IMG/VR virus record: IMGVR_UViG_3300013087_000003
Coordinates: 1-27,684 of that record
Strand: one strand, 5' to 3'
From: a virus
Length of the DNA stretch: 27,684 bases
Positions 7,124-15,500 of the stretch are shown piece by piece. A model generated the notes under the pieces. The model made no database searches and was not told the origin of the DNA. It worked only from the letters and a program-made list of their open reading frames with translations. Positions within the stretch are counted from its first letter, which is position 1; every line of letters begins with the position of its first letter. A program made the translations under genes and the position numbers.

Positions 7124-8098
7124 CTACGCAGCGATACTTGATTTCGTCTGAATGACGTAGCGAGCTTCTTTACGGAAGATATTCCAACCGATAAGAGCCT
7201 TCCAGCCAGCAGGACGGAACCGCATCAACTTGTCAGTTACAGGACCAATAACTGTCTTTGGCTCGTAGCAAACAGCCTCAAGAAGAGCCTGCTTACCGAG
7301 AAGAACAGTTGCGTATACCTTGTTTGCGCCAGAGCCAGAAATTGACTCGCAGCGTGGAGATTCGATATAACGAACCTGGTCATAGATACCAATTTCACCG
7401 TTCCAAAGATTGGCAACGCCAGCCTCTGTATAGGTGTGAGGTAACTGCCAAACAGCAGAACCAGAGGTCTGAGCTTCAGAACGAAGGTCGAAAGACACAT
7501 CTGGGTGGATAAGTGCTGTATAGAGTCCGCCATCGCGTGGTTGTACGTTTGCGCCACGAAGCTTTGCAACACCTTTACGTGCAAGTGCAGCGGTAAGGTT
7601 TGCAGCTGTGGTGCTCGCAGATACGTTTTCACCATTGATGGTTGCTTCGTTAGCAGCAGTTGTTCCTGTAAAACGCATTGTTGCAAGCGATGTCAACTTG
7701 GTCCACACTAGTGAATCAAGTGAGTCACGCATGTTGAATGACAACATGTCTGCAACAGCTGGGTCGATTGCGGAGATTGACTCAAGAGCCAAGCGCTCGG
7801 TTGTGATTACGGCATTGCCGTACTCATCAACAGTAACATTCACCTTATTGGTGTTGTTAAGTTCTACAGCGTCTGGGTCCTGTGTCTGGGTTAGTGCAGT
7901 AGTTGCACGTGATAGGTCTTGGTAGACCTGAAAGACGACGGTGTTACCTGGGTTTGTTACATCGACTGGGCGCTTGTCCGCAAATTTACGGAACATTGGC
8001 TCAGAACGAAGGTTAAACTCAATGTACTTGTCATACGCCGTCTGAATCAAGTTCGACAATGTGCTTGTCGTAGTTGATGTTGCGGGTGTAGTAGGCAT
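7124..8098 (-). CDS. Major capsid protein, N4-gp56 family
   Basis: 324 residues. The N-terminus (TLSNLIQTAYDKYIEFNLRS) and the C-terminus with YEPKTVIGPVTDKLMRF and GWKALIGWNIFRKEARY are typical of the N4 gp56 family of capsid proteins, which adopt the HK97 fold and assemble the icosahedral shell. The middle has the family's long segments (VDEYGNAVITTERLALESI and 'ALIHPDVSFDLRS'). The length agrees with the family. The gene lies directly after the scaffold and has its own ribosome binding region (AGAAGGAAATC, ATG at 8098). It is followed by a strong hairpin, consistent with high separate expression. Highest-confidence call with the terminase. Confidence 0.93.
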   Translation of the reverse strand: MPTTPATSTTTSTLSNLIQTAYDKYIEFNLRSEPMFRKFADKRPVDVTNPGNTVVFQVYQDLSRATTALTQTQDPDAVELNNTNKVNVTVDEYGNAVITTERLALESISAIDPAVADMLSFNMRDSLDSLVWTKLTSLATMRFTGTTAANEATINGENVSASTTAANLTAALARKGVAKLRGANVQPRDGGLYTALIHPDVSFDLRSEAQTSGSAVWQLPHTYTEAGVANLWNGEIGIYDQVRYIESPRCESISGSGANKVYATVLLGKQALLEAVCYEPKTVIGPVTDKLMRFRPAGWKALIGWNIFRKEARYVIQTKSSIAA

Positions 8099-8130
8099 GA
8101 TTTCCTTCTAATTAGGTTTACTGTGGACTA

Positions 8131-8580
8131 TCAGCTTTTGAGAAGGTTACTCAATTCCTCTGGCGAACTAGCGTTCGCGATACGAGAAGCCAAGTCTTGA
8201 CCCACGTATGGGTCAATGTCACCATTGTCAAAATCTGACATTCGCTCATATTCTTGAGCGTCGGGAGATTGCTCTCCCTCTTCAACGGCTTCGATACCAA
8301 AAGCATCGCCGTATTCATTTAACCATTCAGCTACCGCATCCTCATCGGCTTCGATTTCCTCTGGGATGAATGCTGCGATTTTTGGGTTGAGTCCAAAGTT
8401 TTCTAAGATTTCTCCAACAGATGCTTCGTGACTGTAGGCTGTAATCTCCTCAAGAATATCGTCTTGCTCTTTAATTTGTTTTGAAAGCCTGTCGATTTCT
8501 TTTCGAAGTTTTTTTACCAGGTCAGTACCGCTACCTGCGTCTTCATCTTCAAACTCGTACTCGTTATATTCTTCTGCCAT
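8131..8580 (-). CDS. Capsid scaffold protein
   Basis: 149 residues from the ATG at 8578-8580, chosen because GGGAG lies 7 bases upstream; a longer in-frame start at 8628 would add 16 residues without such a site. The protein is very acidic at its start (EEYNEYEFEDEDAG), then has a coiled-coil helix at about residues 20-46 (LVKKLRKEIDRLSKQIKEQD), an acidic centre and a C-terminal helix (SPEELSNLLKS). Acidic, coiled-coil proteins immediately upstream of the capsid gene act as internal scaffolds that shape the procapsid and then leave or are cleaved. The function is inferred from composition and position, which fit well. No protease gene is visible next to it. Confidence 0.8.
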   Translation of the reverse strand: MAEEYNEYEFEDEDAGSGTDLVKKLRKEIDRLSKQIKEQDDILEEITAYSHEASVGEILENFGLNPKIAAFIPEEIEADEDAVAEWLNEYGDAFGIEAVEEGEQSPDAQEYERMSDFDNGDIDPYVGQDLASRIANASSPEELSNLLKS

Positions 8581-8724
8581 TGTTTTCTCCCTATTAGTAG
8601 TTAAAACCCTCATCGGGTCCTGCACCACACGTACTCGTCAGCAGGGGTACTGATTCGTAGACGTGATGACTTCCAGGCTTATACACATCACCAGGGCTGG
8701 ACGGTCTGGGACGGATTCTGTTTG

Positions 8725-10395
8725 TTATACGTCAGGTCTTTTTGAGCGAGAACCTAGCGACGCTCTATTAAGAGCGCTTTGTTGCTGGAATTTTGCACGT
8801 TCTTTGCTTGCTAGTTTCTTAATCTTAACTCCAACATCTGCTCCACCAGCAAGTGCAAGTGCTTCACGAGTCAAATCTTCGGTTCCAGCGGTTTCGCCAT
8901 ATAGACCCATAAGTCTTTGGTAATCTTCTTGTTCGCGAACTGAGCTTTGGAATGCACGTTCAGCCGAATCGCCTTTACCAGCTTTAAGAATTTCTTCGGC
9001 AAAATCTTTACTGATTCCAGTTTGCATACCAGCGCGAGTAGCTGCGCCACCGATTTCAGAGGCTTGATATTTACGTTTTAACTCGTCAGAGGTGTATGTA
9101 AACCTAGAATCAATTGCACGGAATGCTTTATCTGGGTCAAGTAGGTAGGCAACCATGTCACCTTCTGACAAACCGTAATACTGCTTTAAAGAGTTTTTAA
9201 TGTTTTGGTCTGCATTTTGTAACGCTTGTTTAGCTAGATTTACACGAGCAGCAATCTCAGCGACAGAGGTTCCTAGCTCTCCAATAAACTTAGCAAAATC
9301 TTCTGGTTGGTCGTAGAAGTAACTAGGTAAGCCAGCCTCAGACATAATTTCCCTGTAAGCATCTTCGGTCTTAACGTATTCGGATGGGCTAAGTAACCTA
9401 TCTCCTGGTAGACCTTTGCCATCTGCCATACGTTTACGAATAATTTCATTGCCAGCGAATCTAGTTTTATAAGCATCGCTGTTATAGACAGTGTTTAAAA
9501 CCTGTGCTTCGGTAGGCATAATATTTTCTTCATACACTTTGTCCATAATATCCATTAAACTTTTTGAAAATTGTTTATCAAGACCAGCGTTTTCAAACAT
9601 CTTCATTGCTGAGTCACGAGCGCCAAGGTCTTTATAACTTTCAAGAACATTCCCAGTAGAGCCATCAGACATGACCTGAACAACTTCTACAATGCCACCT
9701 TTTTTACGTACGGTACGTGTTCCAACAACTTTTGGCTTAGCAGCTTCAATTGCTGCTGCGTTTTGCATTTTTGCTATTTGGTCGGTAAGCGCTTTAATTT
9801 GGTCCATAATTGCTTTTTGTGCAGCAGCATCTGGACCAGAACCGCCAGCGCCAGCACCTATACCAGTTGAAGTACCAGTTGAAGTACTAGTTGGAGTACC
9901 AGTTGAAGTACTAGTTGAAGTATCTGTTGAGGTACTAGTTGAAGTACCAGTTGAGGTACTAGTTGAAGTATCTGTTGAGGTACTAGTTGAAGTATCTGTT
10001 GAGGTACTAGTTGAAGTATCTGTTGAGGTACTAGTTGAAGTATCTGTTGAGGTACTAGTTGAAGTATCTGTTGGGGTATCTAAATTTCTTTCTGCTTCTA
10101 GCGCTTTTCGTAAAGCTTCTGCAGCCTGCTCCCTGGCAATTCGTGCTTCTTCTTGCGCTTCTGCTGCTTCAACTCGTGCAGGAGATTTATTGGTTTTAGG
10201 GTCCCTTGTATAATAAGGGTCAATTTTTGCAGCAAATACTTTTGAGACAGGTTGATTTGCTGATTGTGCATATTGCTGTGCTTGCGCTATTCTGCGCCGT
10301 TCGCGAGCATCTTCACCAGGGTCAAAATCAACCACTGGTCTTTGAGCAGCTTTCCTGGCTTCTAATATTGCTTCATAAAAACTATCTCTTGACAT
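8725..10395 (-). CDS. Internal/ejection-type virion protein with Thr/Ser/Asp octapeptide repeats
   Basis: 556 residues. Charged helical N-terminus (1-104, with 'ARERRRIAQAQQYAQ' and a coiled-coil-like stretch at about 75-103), then eight tandem octads of the form DTSTSTST or GTSTSTST at 110-173, a glycine/alanine hinge (about 178-187), and a long helical C-terminal half (190-556). The C-terminal part, with 'LSPSEYVKTEDAYREIMSEAG' and 'YYGLSEGDMVAYLLDPDKAF', resembles a family I associate with actinophage virion proteins, without an established function. It lies directly upstream of the scaffold. An internal or ejected protein is the best guess. Ribosome binding sequence is weak. The repeats are low complexity in DNA too. 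Confidence 0.7.
   Translation of the reverse strand: MSRDSFYEAILEARKAAQRPVVDFDPGEDARERRRIAQAQQYAQSANQPVSKVFAAKIDPYYTRDPKTNKSPARVEAAEAQEEARIAREQAAEALRKALEAERNLDTPTDTSTSTSTDTSTSTSTDTSTSTSTDTSTSTSTDTSTSTSTGTSTSTSTDTSTSTSTGTPTSTSTGTSTGIGAGAGGSGPDAAAQKAIMDQIKALTDQIAKMQNAAAIEAAKPKVVGTRTVRKKGGIVEVVQVMSDGSTGNVLESYKDLGARDSAMKMFENAGLDKQFSKSLMDIMDKVYEENIMPTEAQVLNTVYNSDAYKTRFAGNEIIRKRMADGKGLPGDRLLSPSEYVKTEDAYREIMSEAGLPSYFYDQPEDFAKFIGELGTSVAEIAARVNLAKQALQNADQNIKNSLKQYYGLSEGDMVAYLLDPDKAFRAIDSRFTYTSDELKRKYQASEIGGAATRAGMQTGISKDFAEEILKAGKGDSAERAFQSSVREQEDYQRLMGLYGETAGTEDLTREALALAGGADVGVKIKKLASKERAKFQQQSALNRASLGSRSKRPDV
9877..10068 (-). repeat. 24-bp coding minisatellite (8 units)
   Basis: Eight in-phase units of about 24 bp encode the octads of residues 110-173 of the 556-residue protein. 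On the plus strand the recurring core is GTTGAAGTATCTGTTGAGGT followed by ACTA. Central units are identical in DNA, the outer units carry substitutions (accagt for atctgt), which is the usual pattern of recent expansion in the middle of an array. Unit number probably changes by slippage without breaking the frame. Confidence 0.9.
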
Positions 10396-10403
10396 TATTT
10401 ACC

Positions 10404-11768
10404 CTAAGCTAAAAATTGAAAATCGCGAAGCATTGCTTGTGCCATACCAGTTTTTTCTTCTTTTGCTTGCTGTGTTAAATCAAAATTATCACTACGGCGA
10501 GCTAGCTTTTTTGTGTCATATAGATTCATTGTAGTGAAGTTACCTTTCTCGTCTTGATGGTTAATGGCTCTTTGTAAGTAATCATTGTTAAGGTCCAATG
10601 AATCTGGGTCTACCTCCCATGTCATTGCTACAGCGTTAATATGTGCATCGGCTGCTTGGCGCAAGGTCTGACCTTGGTCAATAAACCTAGCAAGACCAGG
10701 AGCAAATGACTTTGCTCTTTGTTGAAGCAGGTTGTCTACATCTTCTGGATTTAAAGTTCCAGCAACTAGACCCTTCATGCTTGATTCAAACCAATTACTA
10801 AACCCTTCGTTGGACATGGTTGCTGGAAACCCATACTCCCAAGCTCTGCCATATAGCTCAGTAGCCATAGTTTCCAACTTACCAGCCAAGCCAGTATAGG
10901 TAACCCGACCATCAATAGTTCCAGTCTTAGTGAACTTAATAGAGTCGGACATTAACTTGTTTAGATAGTCTTGGTCGAACCTGACAACTTTGCCGTCCTT
11001 AATAATTACTTGTTTCATGGCATTGTTGGCATAATCAATAGCATCTTGCGCCGTGATAGACAAACCTAAAGATGCAAATTGTTTGACAATCTTACTTGCA
11101 TTTAGTTGCAAATCTGCAGCAAATTGCCCAGGGTTGGTTGCTCTGTAATAATCATATGTTCGTTGAGTATCTGTTTGGTCGCGATACCAACTGGTTCCTT
11201 TGATAATTGCTTCCTGTATAGCGGGGTCGGTAATCATAGGTTGACCGTCTTTACCAAGGATTCTGTTTAACGCCTCAACTAAGCTTGGATTGTTAGCTAA
11301 CACTGCAGCAGCAATACCAAACTGCTTCATCAATTGTTCCATTGATAAAGTGTCTTTAGTTGTTGGATAAACAGAAGATGAATCAGCTGAATCAAACGAA
11401 CTAGATTCTTCCCTATCCGATTCCTCAAACTGCCTAAACTCTCCTGGGCTAATAATCTTAGTTTCTGCAACTACTTGCGGTTTAGGTTTAGGCTTACGGT
11501 TAGGTTTACGTTCAATCTTACGAAGAGGTGTTCTAGGTGTTTTAGGTGGGTTAACTAATTTACTGCCTGCTGCAGCTTTACCTCCACCTTTTGGCAATGC
11601 ACCTTTAGGTTTTTTGACTTTAGTTGAAGCTTTGCTTCCACTTTTAGATATAACCCTGTTTGTTGCAGAGCTACCACCAAACGGTCTACTTGATGCGGGA
11701 ACGGTGTTTCCGCCAGAAAGCTTAGGCTTTCTCTTTGGCAATGCACCTTTAGGTCTTTTCTCTGCCAT
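10404..11768 (-). CDS. Virion-associated protein with basic disordered N-terminus
   Basis: 454 residues. The first ~105 residues are basic and low in hydrophobics, with KRPKGALPK (4-12) repeated as KKPKGALPK (52-60) and a Lys/Pro tract (KIERKPNRKPKPKPQ, 84-98). A serine/acidic linker follows (EESDREESSSFDSADSSS). The remainder is helical (TLSMEQLMKQFGIAAAVLAN, FAADLQLNASKIVKQFASL). The basic arm could hold DNA inside the head. It lies in a row of three medium-sized genes between the giant protein and the scaffold, joined to the preceding one by TAATG. I recognise no domain; an internal or ejection protein is inferred from composition and position. Confidence 0.7.
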   Translation of the reverse strand: MAEKRPKGALPKRKPKLSGGNTVPASSRPFGGSSATNRVISKSGSKASTKVKKPKGALPKGGGKAAAGSKLVNPPKTPRTPLRKIERKPNRKPKPKPQVVAETKIISPGEFRQFEESDREESSSFDSADSSSVYPTTKDTLSMEQLMKQFGIAAAVLANNPSLVEALNRILGKDGQPMITDPAIQEAIIKGTSWYRDQTDTQRTYDYYRATNPGQFAADLQLNASKIVKQFASLGLSITAQDAIDYANNAMKQVIIKDGKVVRFDQDYLNKLMSDSIKFTKTGTIDGRVTYTGLAGKLETMATELYGRAWEYGFPATMSNEGFSNWFESSMKGLVAGTLNPEDVDNLLQQRAKSFAPGLARFIDQGQTLRQAADAHINAVAMTWEVDPDSLDLNNDYLQRAINHQDEKGNFTTMNLYDTKKLARRSDNFDLTQQAKEEKTGMAQAMLRDFQFLA

Positions 11769-12535
11769 TACTCAACCACCTGACCTATTGCGTTAGGGTC
11801 GCGAAGTACACTTTGTATAATTCCTAATACTGCTTTAGTAGCAAATGACTCAGCAAAATCTGGACGACTACGAGCAAAGTTTTGTGCATAAATAGTTGGG
11901 TCAAACCCAGTAGTTTGGCTGACCTTGCTGGTTGTAGAGCCAAGGATTGCGTTAGCTCCTTTACCGCTACCAGGCTTGGTGGTATCTGTTCGTTTTGTAA
12001 TAGCAGGGCTGCCCGCAGCTTGCTTATTAACACCAGCTAAGTAAAGGTCAATCTCTTCCTTGGTGGCAGTTCTTCCTACTTCACTCTCCATAAACTTGTT
12101 TATGTCAGCGCTAGCGCTTGATGGAGAATATTTTGTAACTACACTAGTTTTAGATTTTGTTGTTCCGTATTTCTTTTTGGATTCAGACGCGTAATCAGAT
12201 GGGTCAAGCACTCCAAGATAACCAGATGGGTCACCAGTAGAACCAGACCCTGGGGTCTGGGTCCAATCGACTGCATCTTTCCACACGCTATTCCATTTAG
12301 ATTTAGGAATACCTAAAGCTTGAAGACGTTGAACAAACATATCGTAAGCTTTGCGAGCTGGAGTTCCTTTTGGTGCTTTAGCAGCAACTAATCTAAACCA
12401 ACCATAAGCTTCGCTTGCCTGTGCGCCACCACTAATTCCAGGAAGTAAAACAGGTGGAGTACGTCCAGTAAATGAAGGTTTGTCTTTGGAATCCCTAATT
12501 TGTTTTTCACGCATTTGATTGTAAGTTTCAGTCAT
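11768..12535 (-). CDS. Virion-associated protein, unknown function
   Basis: 255 residues from the ATG at 12533-12535, which overlaps the stop of the giant gene by one base (TAATG); a longer frame reading (start 12586) would overlap the giant gene by 52 bases and is less likely. A compact region (about 40-110, EAYGWFRLVAAKAPKGTPAR, WNSVWKDAVDWTQTPGSG) is followed by a Ser/Lys/Thr-rich linker. After it comes a helix with 'KFMESEVGRTATKEEIDLYL' and a final helix ending SVLRDPNAIGQVVE. The 'GRTATKEEIDLYLAGVNK' segment looks like a small helical module seen in phage structural proteins. The function is unknown; co-expression with neighbours suggests a virion or assembly role. Confidence 0.7.
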   Translation of the reverse strand: MTETYNQMREKQIRDSKDKPSFTGRTPPVLLPGISGGAQASEAYGWFRLVAAKAPKGTPARKAYDMFVQRLQALGIPKSKWNSVWKDAVDWTQTPGSGSTGDPSGYLGVLDPSDYASESKKKYGTTKSKTSVVTKYSPSSASADINKFMESEVGRTATKEEIDLYLAGVNKQAAGSPAITKRTDTTKPGSGKGANAILGSTTSKVSQTTGFDPTIYAQNFARSRPDFAESFATKAVLGIIQSVLRDPNAIGQVVE

Positions 12536-15500
12536 TATTCTCTCACCGCTAACTCTTCGTTTAATTCGGGCATGTTGTTTAACCATCTATAAGCAAAAGC
12601 AGCAAAATCATCTGATGCCGTCTGTAAATAGTCGTAATGAAACTGTGCAAACTCTGTCTTAAGGCGAAGCTTGCGGTCATCTGTGTTGGCTGTCTGGCTA
12701 TATAGCCGTTTGAAATTCTTAGCTTGTTCTAGCCAGTAAGCAATCTCTTCCCACTTGTCGCCGTTTTTATAAGCATGACTGCGCCATTTGGTGTCGTTTG
12801 AAATCTTCTCAACTGTTGGAATAAGCCCCCGCCAATAATCTTCACGGTTGTCATTGTAAGCCTGGGTCCAGCCTGGAAACTGATTAGCAATATCATCAAC
12901 CATGTTGTCGTAGTATTCTTTGATTCCACTACGTTCGTACATTACTTCTTGGGTTGAACGGATGCCGTATTGATACATCATTGCATCTCGCCACTCTTGA
13001 GCTTTTTGGTATTCAGCCCAACCGCGTCGAGCCTCTACCTCTTCTCTAATTCCACCTAATCCAGAAATATTTTTTCTCTGGGTTATTGGTAAATCTACCG
13101 TGCCAGGAAAATTTAATCTTTTATAAATTGCTGCAACTTCTGCAGAATATTTAGAATTGGTGGTTAAGTCGTTGTCATACCCTGAGGAAAGCATTCCTGC
13201 ATACTTTGTCCCATACCTACCCATATCAGAAAGCAATCCTTCAAAATTACGAATAATTTTTATATCGCTATTGGTAGCTGCAAGACCTGCGTTGTTGCGT
13301 TTACTTGAGCCAATTAAGGCTAAGGAATCTACACCCCATTGCTCAATCATAATTTTTTGAGCCATGTCGTAATCGCCTTTAAATTCCTCTACTAAATCTG
13401 CGTAATAAGTTGTGGCAGCGCGAGTGACAGGGTCAAACCCAACAGAAAGAGGTGAGTTAAATTGAACTACAGCGCGAATAAACATCATTGCGCCAGCTGA
13501 TTTAGCTGCCTGCTCTGGCGTTGGCGGATTACCAGAACGACCATTTCTGTCCCATTCTGCGTAAGCAACTTTATATTGGTTTACAATTTCATCCAATGCT
13601 CGTTCTGAACCGTTTGAGCCACCACTAAACATTAAACTAAATCCATCGACAATTGATTTTCCATATCCTGGAAATATGACATTAAGTGCTGTATCTATAC
13701 TGTTTTCGCCCTCAACTGGATAACCACCAAACAGTATGCTTGATTCATATATATCATCGCCAAGTGAGTTACGCATAGCCTTGGCTATATCCTCACCATA
13801 TACTTTCCAAGGTCTTATACCGAAACCATTTTTAATTAATTGAGATATTGTTACGCCACCAAACCATGAAACAGATGGGTCCGCAATCATAAACTCTAAT
13901 TGTTTTGGATTTACTCTAATACCGCCACCGCGGACATCGGTATATGGTTTTAAAGAATCGCTAGCCCAGCTAGGTATTTTTCCGTGTAACGGAAACTTGA
14001 CAGTTACTGATGTTCCTTTAGGAACATCACTGATGCTTTTATAGGTATTACCATCGCGGTCTTCATACGCTTGGAAATCATCTAGCGCTGTCTGCACACT
14101 GCTATACCAATAAGCATTCATTGGGTTGCGGGCAATTAATCGCATTGCAACTAATTGACTATTGAAAAATGCTAATGGGAAACTCATGGCATAACGCGCC
14201 AAATACATACCGTTGGTCAGTCGACGCGAAGAGTAAAGCGTACGTTCTACACGAGTCAGGGCGTTGCGATAAGCAATGTCGCGCAGTTCCTGATTTATAA
14301 CAGCATCATCTAATTTACGTCCAGCACGTTCAGCTGAATTAATTAAAGTTTTAAGTTCTTGACGAGCATAAATTAAAAATAACGGATTACGAGCCATTCT
14401 ATTTTCAGAATAGGCTAACACCCTCCAGAGTGTATCAATACCTGCGCTAAACTGTGCATATTTTTTTTCAACACGATTTAATTCATTGAGGCTTATATTG
14501 GGTCCGTCAATAGATTCAGGTAAATCTAACCTACCCATCAAAGAGGCTTCTACCTCTTTAGGACTGACATTTCGAGTTAATATAGTAGCTCTAAGTTTTT
14601 CGTCTGGAAAATATCTCATAAGAGTATCTTGGGTTTCATCAAACCAAGCACCAAAGTCATCTCGCGTCATTGGTCTGCCGTAAAGTTTTTCCATACGGAT
14701 TCGATAATTAGCACCGTTAGGACCATACAACCAATCTAAAACATCAATCTTGCTATCGCCTCTAAATATCATTCCTAAAGGTAGGTCTAGTTCTTGACGA
14801 ATCTGCCTATTAGCTAAATGCGACAAACCATTCCAGTATGGCTTACCTTCGTTTCGATAAATTTTTACAAATTTTGAACCTTCATATTTAAGCCTACGGC
14901 TAATTTCTGATTGCAAAGATGCTGCGTAAAAATTAATGCTACTGTCAACTTCATCCATGTAAGGGCTAACGCCACGAATATTAGGGTCTGCTAATCCAGC
15001 AATCGTATATTTCTTTCCGCTGGCACTAACTATTGTTTCTTCTTCCACACCAAGGGTTTTAGTTTTTCTTAACTCACCTTCACCAAAAACAAATGGCGTA
15101 ATTTTTTTTCTTTCTGATTCAATAAGTTTGGCGTAACCGTGCATTTCATCAGCAGATTTAGTAAGTGCGTTTTGTGCCTGGTTGTACGCAGAAACAGCTT
15201 TATAGTAATTATCTTGAGCTGCTTGAGCTGCAGCATGTACGTCTGGGTCATTGCTGCGAGCTGCTCTGGCAGCTAGTCGGTCACGAGTACTAGCAGCTTT
15301 GGTTAAAACCTTATCTGCATCGTTGGCTGCCTTCTGTGCGTTTTCCCAAATTACAACTTTAGGTTCTATATCTGAACGAAACTTTGCAATATTAAATTTA
15401 GCTTCTTCTGCTATTTTACGAGCTTTGTACTTAGGGCTACCTGGAATAAATTTTTTTAATCTTTCTACTCTAAGTGAGCCATTATATAAAAAGTTACTGA

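Noticed and set aside
8581-8724. Gene or promoter in the gap before the scaffold
   Set aside because: No frame with a good start fits. A TATAAG on the minus strand lacks a matching -35. Only a weak GTGATG/CATCAC inverted repeat was seen.
9877-10068. CRISPR-like repeat array
   Set aside because: Units are directly tandem without unique spacers and are in frame within a gene.
9692-10213. Long plus-strand open frame with Val/Glu repeats opposite the 556-residue gene
   Set aside because: It is the antisense of the 24-bp minisatellite; lack of stops follows from the repeat composition and it lacks a ribosome binding site and gene context.
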